A DNA stretch of 40,199 nt from Pseudomonas sichuanensis. GTDB lineage: Bacteria; Pseudomonadota; Gammaproteobacteria; Pseudomonadales; Pseudomonadaceae. Each line of letters opens with the position of its first letter. The first letter of the stretch is position 1. Where the stretch lies: contig NZ_QKVM01000057.1 of assembly GCF_003231305.1 (NCBI RefSeq), positions 1-40,199 of the forward strand, written 5' to 3'. This document shows, in pieces, positions 31,801-38,588 of this stretch. Under the pieces are notes generated by a model, which saw nothing but the letters and a program-made list of their open reading frames with translations, was not told the origin of the DNA and ran no database searches. The position numbers and the translations under genes are program-made.

Positions 31801-33712
31801 CGTTGTAGTGGTAGGTGGCCAGGGTCGCCACCCGTACCCAGGGCGCCTGCTCGCGCCCTTTGCTGTCGTACATCGACTGCCAGAACTGCTGCTCCACCGT
31901 CACCAGGCGGCCTTGCTGGTAGCTCAGCAGCAGGCGGTTGCCGGCGCCGTTGTCGATGTGCTGCAAGCGGCCGCTGTGGTCGTAGGCCAGGCTTACGCGG
32001 TTACCGTAGGCGTCGCTCAGGGCCATCAGCCGGCCGTCGATGAAGTGCAGGTAGCGTGGGCGCGCGCCGGCCTCGGCGATCACCAGCTCGCCGTCGGCCT
32101 GGCCCAGGTAGATGGCCGCGCTGCACAGACTGTTGCCGATCACCGGGCGCTGGCTGTCCGGCATCGGGAAGTGGGTGCGGCGGTTTTCGTGGTCGCACCA
32201 CAGCACGCCCTGGCCGTCGGCCTGCAAGCGGTGGCACAGACTGTGGCTCCAGCCGGGGCCCAGGCCGTGGTCGATTTCAGCCGCGCTGGTGCGGTACAGG
32301 CGCACCCACTCTATCGGCAGCACGCCGAACAGCTCGGCATCCTTGAGGGTGAGCAGCTCCTCGCCGGTGACCATCGATACAGGGCAGCGGTGGGTGGCTG
32401 TCTCGTCGGCGCGCTGGGCGGGCTTGTCGCTGGGGGTGCGCGGCTGGCTGGGGGCGTCGGGCAGGTCGTGCTCCTGCTCCACCCGTAGCGTGCTGTGGCG
32501 CTTGCCGCGCACCACCGACACGGCGTCGTCCACAGCCAGGTCGAGGCCCTGCGCGGCGCTCTTGATTGCCAGCGGCACCTTGGCCGCGCTGTTGACCTCG
32601 ACACTGCCGCCGGTCAAGAGCGGCTGGGCGCGTTTGGTGTGGGTCGCCAGGGCATGCTGGCGGCTGAGATCGATCAGCCGTTGCAGGCCGTTCAGCAAGC
32701 CGTCGGCCCCCCGGGCGGTATTGCTGGCGTACTTGAGGCCCTTGGCGGTGAGGCGGAACGCCAGCCCCAGGCCGCCGGACAGCACGATCCCCAACAGCAC
32801 ATCCAGCAACAGCCCGGCATTGAGCATGGCGTAGGCCTGGGCCTGCCACTCGGGCGGGCTCAGGGCCAGCCACTGCAGGATCGCGGTGGCGTAGTAGAAC
32901 ATCAGCAGCTCGTCGTCGAGCATCAGGAAGGCGGTGTGCAGCAGGCTGCCGGCCTGGGCCTTGAGCTTGTCGAAGTCAGCCTCGCTGATGAACTGCAACA
33001 GCTGGTCGCGCGCGCCGTCGAGGTTGAACAGCAGCTTGACCAGGGCCTTGAGGTCGTCGAACAGGTTCATCAGCACGCTGCCGACACCCTTGGCCATTGC
33101 CTTGTGGATATCGTTTACCCGCTGCATCGACCCCACCGGCGGCATGCTGTCCCAATGCGGAGCGATGCGCTCGGCCCACTCGCCGTCCAACCAGCCCTTG
33201 AGCTGGTCGAGCAGGCTGTCGTACGAGGCGTACAGGGCCTGGACCTCGGCCGGGCTGACCTTGGGATGGAATTGCAGGCGGTAGCGGCGGTTGGCGTGGC
33301 AACCGCTGATGGTTGCCTGGCCGTTGGCATTGAGCACCCCTTCGAAGCGTTGCGGTATCTGGCCCGCCGCCACCTGCTCGACCAGTTGGTAGGGGGTGCC
33401 GCCGATGGGCACGAAGGCCAGGCTTTCGAAGCGGTGCACGATATTCAGCACGCCATTGGCCGGGCAGTTGGCGTAGCCGGTGATGCGCCGTTCGCCAAGG
33501 CCCTTGGCCTGGCGCATCACCTCGTTGCCGGCACTGTCGGTGAAGCGCAGTTCCTGTTCCAGGTCCAGTGCCCAGCCCAGCAAGAAGCTGTCCTGCAGCG
33601 CTTCGAAGGTGGCGAGGCTGTGCTGGCGGAAGGCAGCGATGCGTGCCGGGCCATCGGGCTTGTGGGCGTCGAGATTGTCGAGGAGGAACTTGGCGTAGAT
33701 GATCAGGCTCAT
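28874..33712 (-). CDS. Rhs polymorphic toxin with EndoU-like C-terminal nuclease
   Basis: A 1612-residue type VI effector. The N-terminal 440 residues are helical, with a glycine-rich hydrophobic segment at about 297-318; no PAAR motif is seen. A DUF6531-like region starts near 441 (HRCPVSMVTGEELL). YD-repeats run from about 560 to 1350, then the Rhs core (NRHRYYNPQTGRYLTPDPIG) and the self-cleavage motif DPLGL at 1447-1451. The last 162 residues are the toxin: KGAHSRSEF (His1490), KTVYDD and TNFHPS form the pattern of bacterial EndoU RNases, so an RNA-cleaving activity is inferred. The tip is clearly AT-rich compared with the GC-rich core. The start overlaps the DUF4123 gene stop (ATGA); the frame is open for 123 more codons upstream, which lie within that gene. 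Confidence 0.88.
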   Translation of the reverse strand: MSLIIYAKFLLDNLDAHKPDGPARIAAFRQHSLATFEALQDSFLLGWALDLEQELRFTDSAGNEVMRQAKGLGERRITGYANCPANGVLNIVHRFESLAFVPIGGTPYQLVEQVAAGQIPQRFEGVLNANGQATISGCHANRRYRLQFHPKVSPAEVQALYASYDSLLDQLKGWLDGEWAERIAPHWDSMPPVGSMQRVNDIHKAMAKGVGSVLMNLFDDLKALVKLLFNLDGARDQLLQFISEADFDKLKAQAGSLLHTAFLMLDDELLMFYYATAILQWLALSPPEWQAQAYAMLNAGLLLDVLLGIVLSGGLGLAFRLTAKGLKYASNTARGADGLLNGLQRLIDLSRQHALATHTKRAQPLLTGGSVEVNSAAKVPLAIKSAAQGLDLAVDDAVSVVRGKRHSTLRVEQEHDLPDAPSQPRTPSDKPAQRADETATHRCPVSMVTGEELLTLKDAELFGVLPIEWVRLYRTSAAEIDHGLGPGWSHSLCHRLQADGQGVLWCDHENRRTHFPMPDSQRPVIGNSLCSAAIYLGQADGELVIAEAGARPRYLHFIDGRLMALSDAYGNRVSLAYDHSGRLQHIDNGAGNRLLLSYQQGRLVTVEQQFWQSMYDSKGREQAPWVRVATLATYHYNDAGQLTEAGNGLDERERYRYDAANVILERQLAGGAAFYWEWEGEGRHARCVRHWSSVPGLEARYQWDGQGGVTVHNADGSQQFYQHDDKARLVRQVDADGAEHHKTYDAKGRLIGERNPLGAETLYSYDDAGQLLSVRPEEGEATHYHYRDGHVCEVRRGQARWLYQRNAQGDVLSQTDPCGQVTGYRYDDQGRLVAIRQADGGLHELGWNASGQLVSEALPGGGSRRYRYDALGRLVMRLRENASATQYTWDLAGRLSEVSLPGGGVRRYQYNAYGRVTAQSDEQGRVTRFEYEGGLHLPSRRINPDGSCLHYRYDNGQLQLSQVINERDECYRLAYHANGLLAEETGFDGRVTRYGYDLNGQLLEKTELGDDGEPLLTRYTRDKQGRLLVKTLPDGQQVSHQYDALGRLVRVDDGHWPLAYEYDLCDRLITEHQGWATLHYGYDVMGQVSHCRLPDGSRLDYRYQPGGHLQTIDLDGQRLTAHRHGLGQELAREQGELLSQFQHDGQGRLVSQRVDRKEGPVFMRRYHYDDSGNLARLEDTRRGTRSYHYDPLDRLTSVRGELAEYFVHDPAGNLLAQSGLRGDPRDVQVQANRLLMHGDCHYSYDRFGNQASERRGHGQQLVTDYQYDSQHRLASVQLPDGRQARYRYDAFGRRVSKDVDGTETTFIWQGERLLAEHCQSRWRSYVYEPGSFRPMAMLLRDGDTPVEALYYHLDHLGTPQELTAVNGRIRWSARYRAYGHVLRLDVDHVDNPLRFQGQYYDEETGLHYNRHRYYNPQTGRYLTPDPIGLAGGVNGYLYGVNPTGWVDPLGLEACCPEIFTYRGMPVNKGIKQHMERYDGFSKKHGVKGAHSRSEFVRVVDEMQLHIISEAPGDVDGITQIFYGRDALKRDGTVIGVKQFESPKTVYDDVKHPTDRMYFGGLRAARLKYEEALRDGKNIYSASYNGVRYRVYLDRDTKAATNFHPSVGGEYAK

Positions 33713-34449
33713 GGCGTGATGTCCTTGTTCACGTGCGCCAGCAGCCGTTCCAGGGCTGGCGGGTCGAGCGGAATACCCAGGGCCAGGCGCGCGACCTTGC
33801 AGCGCAGGTTGGCCTCGGGGAGGGCGAAGTAGAGGTCGGCATGGGCCTCGCGCAGCCATTGCATGAGGTTGTCCAGGACCGGGCCGGGGTCGTGCCGGTG
33901 CAGGTGCTCGAATAGCGCGGCGCTGGCCTGCCACCAGGGGAAAGGTTCGATGTTCAGGCGCTGTGCCTGGCGCAACGGGCGGGCCTGGCCGTTGCTCCAG
34001 ACGCGGCTGAACACAGGCAGCAGCGGCGCCTCGCCTGGCGCGTGGTGATCGAGAAGGGCCAGCAACTGATGGCCGTCCCACAGGCGCAGGAACACCGCGG
34101 TGCCGTCGGGCAGCTTCACCTGTGTCAGGCTGCGCAGGTAGTCGAACACCAGGGCCGGTGGGTGCGAGGACACCGCCAGCCAGCCCCAGTCACGGCAGCG
34201 CTGGTTGCCGCACCAGGCGAGGAAGTCACCTTGCGGCGCAGCCTCCACCAGGTAGGGCATGGCCTCCAGCCAGCCGGCGTAGGGGGTACCTTTCCACAGC
34301 GGCTGGGGCACGTGGGAGCCATCGCGCTGCCGGTAGGCGGCCAGCGTATCGGCCTTTGCAAGGCTGCCGAACACCAGGTAAAGCCGCTCACCATCAGCCA
34401 GCGGGCTGGCTGCCAGCCAGTCTTGGGGGGTAAGGGTTTCACAGCTCAC
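33709..34449 (-). CDS. DUF4123 adaptor/chaperone for the type VI effector
   Basis: A 246-residue protein of the DUF4123 (Tap/Tec) type, which loads effectors onto VgrG. Recognisable are the N-terminal GERLYLVFGS, the aromatic LWKGTPYAGWLEAMPYLVEA, the middle CRDWGWLAVSS and the FLRLWDGHQLLALL stretch. A GTG start inside the VgrG stop region (GTGAGCTGTGA, 11-base overlap) and a 4-base overlap with rhs show a tightly coupled vgrG-adaptor-rhs operon. Its C-terminal helical part likely binds the Rhs N-terminus. Confidence 0.88.
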   Translation of the reverse strand: MSCETLTPQDWLAASPLADGERLYLVFGSLAKADTLAAYRQRDGSHVPQPLWKGTPYAGWLEAMPYLVEAAPQGDFLAWCGNQRCRDWGWLAVSSHPPALVFDYLRSLTQVKLPDGTAVFLRLWDGHQLLALLDHHAPGEAPLLPVFSRVWSNGQARPLRQAQRLNIEPFPWWQASAALFEHLHRHDPGPVLDNLMQWLREAHADLYFALPEANLRCKVARLALGIPLDPPALERLLAHVNKDITP

Positions 34450-36481
34450 AGGCACCCTCCTTGCACCGCTCGCATTCCTCGCAGAACGCGGCATTGCGCC
34501 GGAAGGTGTCGAGCTGCGCTTGGGTCAGCGGCAGGCCCGAAACCGAGCGTTCGGCTTCGGCCGTGATACCCGGCAGCAGCGGCGCGGCCGGGGTGCCGGC
34601 GGCGACCTGGCCAGTGGAGTCGACATACAGCGAGCCACCCACGGTTACCCCGCCAGCCGCGATCCGCACGAAACCACCGCCCGCCCGTATCACCACCTCG
34701 CTGCCGGCATCCAGCACCAAGCGCTTGCCGGCCGACAGGTGGATTTCCTGCCCGGCCTCCACCAGCAGGGCCTGGCCCAGGGTGATGTGCCGGCTGTTGG
34801 CGACGGTCAGGTGGTCGTCGCTGCGCAGCTCGGTCTTGCGGTCGCCGTGCACGGTGCGGTGCTGCTGGGCGTGGTATTCGCTGTGCACGTCGGCCAGCAC
34901 CGTGTCGTGGCGCTCATGGCCAACATGGCTGCGCTGGTCGTGGCCGATGCGCTGCTCCCAGTCACGCTGGGCGTGGATGTAGATCTGCTCCTGGCCGGCA
35001 CGGTCCTCGATGCGCAGCTCGTTGTGGCCTTGGGCCGCGGGCGAGCTGTGGGTCTTGAACACGCTGCGGGTCTTGTGGGCGGGCAACTCATAGGGCGGCT
35101 GGTGCTCGGCGTGGTACAGGCAGCCGGTGACCAGCGGCCGGTCGGGGTTGCCGTCGAGGAAGCTCACCAGCACTTCCATGCCCACCCGCGGGATGACCAG
35201 CCCGCCGTACTGGTTACCGGCCCACTGGCTAGCGACGCGCAGCCAGCAGCTGGTCTTTTCATCGAGCCGGCCATCGCGATCCCAGTGGAACTGCACCTTG
35301 ATCCGGCCAAGGCGGTCGCAGTGGATCTCCTCCCCTTGCGGGCCGGTCACCCGGGCGGTCTGGGCACCGTGCACGCGAGGCCGTGGGCTGGGGGCTGGAG
35401 GCCGGTAGGGGGTGCCCCAGGGCAAGGCCTTGAAGGTGTTGCGGTAGCCTTGCCAGGCCTCGCCAGCGGCGCTGGCGTCGACCTCTTCCAGCACCTGGGG
35501 CTGATGGCCCTCGTGGGTAACCTCGGCCAACAGCCAGAGCGCGTTCCAAGCGGCGCGCGGGTGTGCTTCGAGGGTGAAGAAATGACCGCAGCGCAAGGCC
35601 GGTTGGTCACTGTTGCCTTCGGCTTGCAGGTAGTCGGCGCGGTGGCCTTCCAGGGCCCGCTGGCTCAGTTGGCGGCCACGCTCGCGGTCAATGAAATACC
35701 CCGGGTAGCCGTAATCCTCCAGGTCCGGCTGGGGCACAGGCAGCTCGGGTTGATACTGGGCTTCGAGCAGCAGTTTGGGTTTGAGCGGGTCATAGTCGCG
35801 CCGGCTGACCCGCCCGGTGCGCGCCGCTACCCGCGCACCGAACTGGCTGATCACCGGCTGCTGCGCGACCTGGCCACTGTGCGGCGCGAAGGGGGTGGGC
35901 CGCGCCAGGCGCGGGAAGGCGCTCTGCTCGTCGCCGAACACTAGAAGGTGAGCGTCGGCGCTGTGCTCGAAGTGGTAGTGCAGCCCCTCCTCCTCGCACA
36001 GGCGCTGCACGAAGGCGAGGTCGGTCTCGTCGTACTGGGTGCAGTACTCGCGCTTTTCGTATGGGGTGGGGCCGAGGCGGAACACGTAGGCGTCGGCGAG
36101 GATGCCGTGGGCCTTGAGCACCGTGGCAATGATCTGCGGCACATTTTGCTGCTGGAAGATCCGCAGGTTGCGGCAGTGCGCCAGGCTGGCCAGGCGCGGT
36201 ACCAGCTCCAGGTGATAGTGGGTCAGCCGCCGCCCGCTGTCGGCTTGGGCGACGCTGGCGACCTGGCCGTGGAAGCACTGCTCGTCATTGCCGACCCGCA
36301 GCGTGGCCAGTTTGTGCAGCAGGCTTTCGAGGTCGAGCGACGGGTCTTCACTGACCAGTTCGAGGTGGAATGAATAGGGGCAACTCAGTGCCTCTGCCCC
36401 TTTGAAGCGCAAAACCTGCAAGTCCGTTTGAACACCATGAACTTGCAAGCTGAAAAGGGGTTGATCGCCAGGACCGGACAT
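34439..36481 (-). CDS. vgrG: Type VI secretion spike protein VgrG
   Basis: A 680-residue VgrG (TssI). The N-terminal gp27-like base occupies about 1-370 (FSLQVHGVQTDLQVLRF, YCTQYDETDLAFVQRLCEEE). A gp5-like OB domain begins near 380 (HCDRLGRIKVQFHWDRDG, then GLVIPRVGMEVLVSFLDGNP). The beta-helix needle follows, and the C-terminus ends in a cysteine cluster CEECERCKEGACEL, which may bind metal. Start: the second ATG (MSGPGDQPL) has AAGGA six bases upstream; the first ATG, two codons earlier, touches that site. No other type VI structural genes are in the window, so the apparatus must be encoded elsewhere. Confidence 0.93.
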   Translation of the reverse strand: MSGPGDQPLFSLQVHGVQTDLQVLRFKGAEALSCPYSFHLELVSEDPSLDLESLLHKLATLRVGNDEQCFHGQVASVAQADSGRRLTHYHLELVPRLASLAHCRNLRIFQQQNVPQIIATVLKAHGILADAYVFRLGPTPYEKREYCTQYDETDLAFVQRLCEEEGLHYHFEHSADAHLLVFGDEQSAFPRLARPTPFAPHSGQVAQQPVISQFGARVAARTGRVSRRDYDPLKPKLLLEAQYQPELPVPQPDLEDYGYPGYFIDRERGRQLSQRALEGHRADYLQAEGNSDQPALRCGHFFTLEAHPRAAWNALWLLAEVTHEGHQPQVLEEVDASAAGEAWQGYRNTFKALPWGTPYRPPAPSPRPRVHGAQTARVTGPQGEEIHCDRLGRIKVQFHWDRDGRLDEKTSCWLRVASQWAGNQYGGLVIPRVGMEVLVSFLDGNPDRPLVTGCLYHAEHQPPYELPAHKTRSVFKTHSSPAAQGHNELRIEDRAGQEQIYIHAQRDWEQRIGHDQRSHVGHERHDTVLADVHSEYHAQQHRTVHGDRKTELRSDDHLTVANSRHITLGQALLVEAGQEIHLSAGKRLVLDAGSEVVIRAGGGFVRIAAGGVTVGGSLYVDSTGQVAAGTPAAPLLPGITAEAERSVSGLPLTQAQLDTFRRNAAFCEECERCKEGACEL

Positions 36482-36802
36482 TCGCATTCCTTATGACAGG
36501 TACGTCCAAGGCGCCCCACTTGCATTCCGTGCAAGTAAAGGGTCGCGCTAGAGCGGTAAATAAGCACCCGAATCATAAGGCAATGAAAATGCGCAAGTTT
36601 CCGCGTACCTGCACACAAATCAATGATTTAAAAGAAGAATTATGAAATTACTTCAAATCGTTACTTATAAAAATAACGCGGAATTTTAACCTCCATGCAT
36701 TTATCAATTCAGATGCTTCCTATACGCAAATAGGAAGGATCTGAATAATTAAGTAAACGTTTAAACAAACTTATAAACAGCGCCCGACACAACCAGGCCG
36801 TT
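36482..36802 (-). promoter_or_regulatory. AT-rich region upstream of vgrG
   Basis: A 320-bp non-coding stretch, distinctly AT-rich from about 36600 to 36780, unlike the rest of the window. It should contain the vgrG promoter. Two structured elements: a 14-bp inverted repeat with one mismatch, CAGATGCTTCCTAT (36710-36723) / ATAGGAAGGATCTG (36730-36743), and the palindrome TAAACGTTTA (36754-36763) overlapping GTTTAAAC. AT-rich upstream DNA is a common target of silencing proteins of the MvaT/H-NS type; this is inference. Confidence 0.5.
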
Positions 36803-37444
36803 TCAGACGGGAACAGTCAGAATGAACTCGCGATACCCGGACAAGATCACGTACACCGCGAAGTAACAGAAGATCGCCGCCGACAGCAGGTACGACCAGG
36901 TCAGCAGCCGATCACCGAGCAAGCGCCCGCCATGGCTGGCGATGCCGCACAGCGACAGGCACCAGAACAACCCGGCAGCGAAGAAGCCGGCGAGGAACAT
37001 CCCGGCTTCGAGCAGGCTGCCGCCACCCGAGCGGGAGATCAGCACCCCGCCCACCGCAGCGAACCAGAGGATCGCACTGGGCGAGGACACAGCCAGGAAG
37101 ATCCCGCGCAGGAACTCGCGCCAGCCCGACTCCACCACCACCTGCCCACGCCCCTCCAGGTGCCCGCCGCGCCAGGCCGCCAGCAGCATCTTCACGGCAA
37201 ACCACACCAGCAGTACCGAACCGCCCAGCCACAAGCTCCAGCGCACCGCTTCGAACTGCAGCAGCACGGTCATCCCGGCCAGCGCCGCCACGGCGTAGAT
37301 CAGGTCACCGACGCAGGTGCCCAGGCCCAGCCAGAAGCCCTGGAGAAAGCCGCGCTGCATGGCCAGGGTGATCATGGCGATATTGGCCACGCCAATGTCC
37401 AGGCACAGGGACAGGCTGAGGAGGAAACCGTTGGAAAAAGGCAT
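36803..37444 (-). CDS. LysE/RhtB-family amino acid exporter
   Basis: A 213-residue inner-membrane exporter with about six transmembrane segments. The N-terminus FSNGFLLSLSLCLDIGVANIA is the LysE motif with the conserved GxxN region, and SSPSAILWFAAVGG the second conserved loop. The ligand cannot be told from sequence (basic or neutral amino acids are usual). The C-terminus (YVILSGYREFILTVPV) is the half of the island boundary that restores the gene. Start: ATG opening MPFSNGF, with a weak GAGTG site. Confidence 0.88.
   Translation of the reverse strand: MPFSNGFLLSLSLCLDIGVANIAMITLAMQRGFLQGFWLGLGTCVGDLIYAVAALAGMTVLLQFEAVRWSLWLGGSVLLVWFAVKMLLAAWRGGHLEGRGQVVVESGWREFLRGIFLAVSSPSAILWFAAVGGVLISRSGGGSLLEAGMFLAGFFAAGLFWCLSLCGIASHGGRLLGDRLLTWSYLLSAAIFCYFAVYVILSGYREFILTVPV
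36820..36855. repeat. Right boundary repeat of the Rhs island (lysE 3' end)
   Basis: A 36-bp stretch matching 27426-27461 at 31 positions, same orientation. The two copies flank the whole vgrG-rhs-immunity segment (about 9.4 kb apart), as expected if foreign DNA entered at the end of lysE and rebuilt the gene's end. Confidence 0.7.
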
Positions 37445-37523
37445 GGCGCACTCGGTGCAGTGAGAAAGTCGGCCCATTTAACATTGGGCGAGGCGCGCCG
37501 GTATTGGAAAAAATTGCGCCTGC

Positions 37524-38507
37524 TCAATCCCTGGGGTTCATCGAGGACACCCCATCACCTGCCAACACCCGCGCATAACGCTCACGGTCCACATTCGCCC
37601 CGCTCAACACCACCGCCACCCGCTTGCCGGCCTGGCGCCCACGCTCCTGCATGAGCGCAGCCAGCGCGGCGGCCCCTGCCCCTTCGGCGGTGTTGTGGGT
37701 AGTTTCGTGATACAGGCGCATGGCGCCGGCGATCTCCTCATCGCTCACCCGCACGATACGTGCGGCATGCTCGCGCACCAGCGCAAAGGCCTCTGGATGG
37801 GGGACCCGGCAAGCCATGCCGTCGGCAAAGGTGTTGGCGCTGGCGGTGGTGACGATGCGGCCTTGCTCGAAGCTTTGCGCGAAGGCATCCGCCGCGCTGG
37901 AGACCACACCGACGATCTCGGTGCGCAGCCCCAGCAGGTTGCGCGCCTGGATCAGCCCGCAAATGCCCGAGCCCATGCCGATCGGCACATACACACAATC
38001 CAGGTCGGCGACCGCCTCGAACAGCTCCAGGGCGTAAGTGGCAACGCCCTTCACCAGTTCCGGATGGAACGACGGCACCATGGCATAACCACGCACTTCG
38101 GCCAGGCGGGCCGCCTCTTCACGCGCCACGTCGAAATCGACGCCATGCTCCACCAGCTCGGCGCCGAGGGCGCGCATGGCGGCGTTCTTCTCCCGCGAGT
38201 TGCCTTCAGGCACCACGATCACCAGGGGCAGCCCAGCCTGGCGTGCCGCCAAGGCCATGCTCTGGCCATGGTTGCCACGGGTGGCGGTGACCAGACCACG
38301 CGGCAACACCGCCTGCGCCAGCAGCGAACGCACATAGACCAGCCCGCCGCGCACCTTGAAAGCGCCGGTGGGCGCATGGTTCTCATGCTTGACCCACAAC
38401 TGGCAGCCAACCCGCTCGGCCAGCAGCGGCCAGGCGTGCTGCGGGGTCGGCGGGACGTGCTGATGGACGTAAGTAGCCGCTTCACGCAGCGCGGGCAGGT
38501 CGAACAT
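37524..38507 (-). CDS. PLP-dependent threonine/serine dehydratase-like enzyme
   Basis: A 327-residue fold-type II PLP enzyme. The cofactor lysine is Lys51 in APTGAFKVRGG, and the glycine loop is PIGMGSGICGL near 175. Length and motifs match catabolic threonine dehydratase or a related serine/hydroxy-amino-acid dehydratase, which make 2-oxobutyrate or pyruvate plus ammonia. There is no C-terminal ACT regulatory domain, so it is not the biosynthetic IlvA. Start: second ATG (MFDLPALREAA) has AAGGA at good distance; the first ATG three codons earlier is too close to it. Divergent from the MocR regulator. Confidence 0.87.
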   Translation of the reverse strand: MFDLPALREAATYVHQHVPPTPQHAWPLLAERVGCQLWVKHENHAPTGAFKVRGGLVYVRSLLAQAVLPRGLVTATRGNHGQSMALAARQAGLPLVIVVPEGNSREKNAAMRALGAELVEHGVDFDVAREEAARLAEVRGYAMVPSFHPELVKGVATYALELFEAVADLDCVYVPIGMGSGICGLIQARNLLGLRTEIVGVVSSAADAFAQSFEQGRIVTTASANTFADGMACRVPHPEAFALVREHAARIVRVSDEEIAGAMRLYHETTHNTAEGAGAAALAALMQERGRQAGKRVAVVLSGANVDRERYARVLAGDGVSSMNPRD

Positions 38508-38557
38508 GACGATCATCCTTCATCGGTACGAGGTTGAACCGATCCTAAGCGCCGGGC

Positions 38558-38588
38558 ATTGTATGGGTCCAAAGTTATATTGCATGGG
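38558..38588 (+). promoter_or_regulatory. Direct-repeat operator candidate for the MocR regulator
   Basis: ATTGTATGGG (38558-38567) and ATTGCATGGG (38579-38588), nine of ten bases the same and 21 bp apart, i.e. two helical turns on one face. MocR-type regulators bind such direct repeats. They lie in the gap between the divergent dehydratase and MocR starts. The second copy also contains the chosen MocR start codon. Confidence 0.5.

Noticed and set aside
29700..32400. Periodic short repeats suggestive of a CRISPR or tandem array
   Set aside because: They are degenerate codons of Rhs YD-repeats (GTAGCGGTA and similar), without identical repeats or uniform spacers.
30641..32488. A 615-codon plus-strand open frame inside rhs
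   Set aside because: Antisense of YD-repeats (Ala/Val/Gln-rich periodic protein); the Rhs frame is well supported.
33713..34081. Upstream extension of the Rhs reading frame (123 codons)
   Set aside because: It lies entirely within the DUF4123 gene, is Pro/Arg/Ala-rich, and the ATGA overlap gives a proper start.
36385..36618. Cys-rich short open frame across the vgrG start
   Set aside because: It overlaps the VgrG N-terminus in another frame, with no ribosome site or recognisable family.
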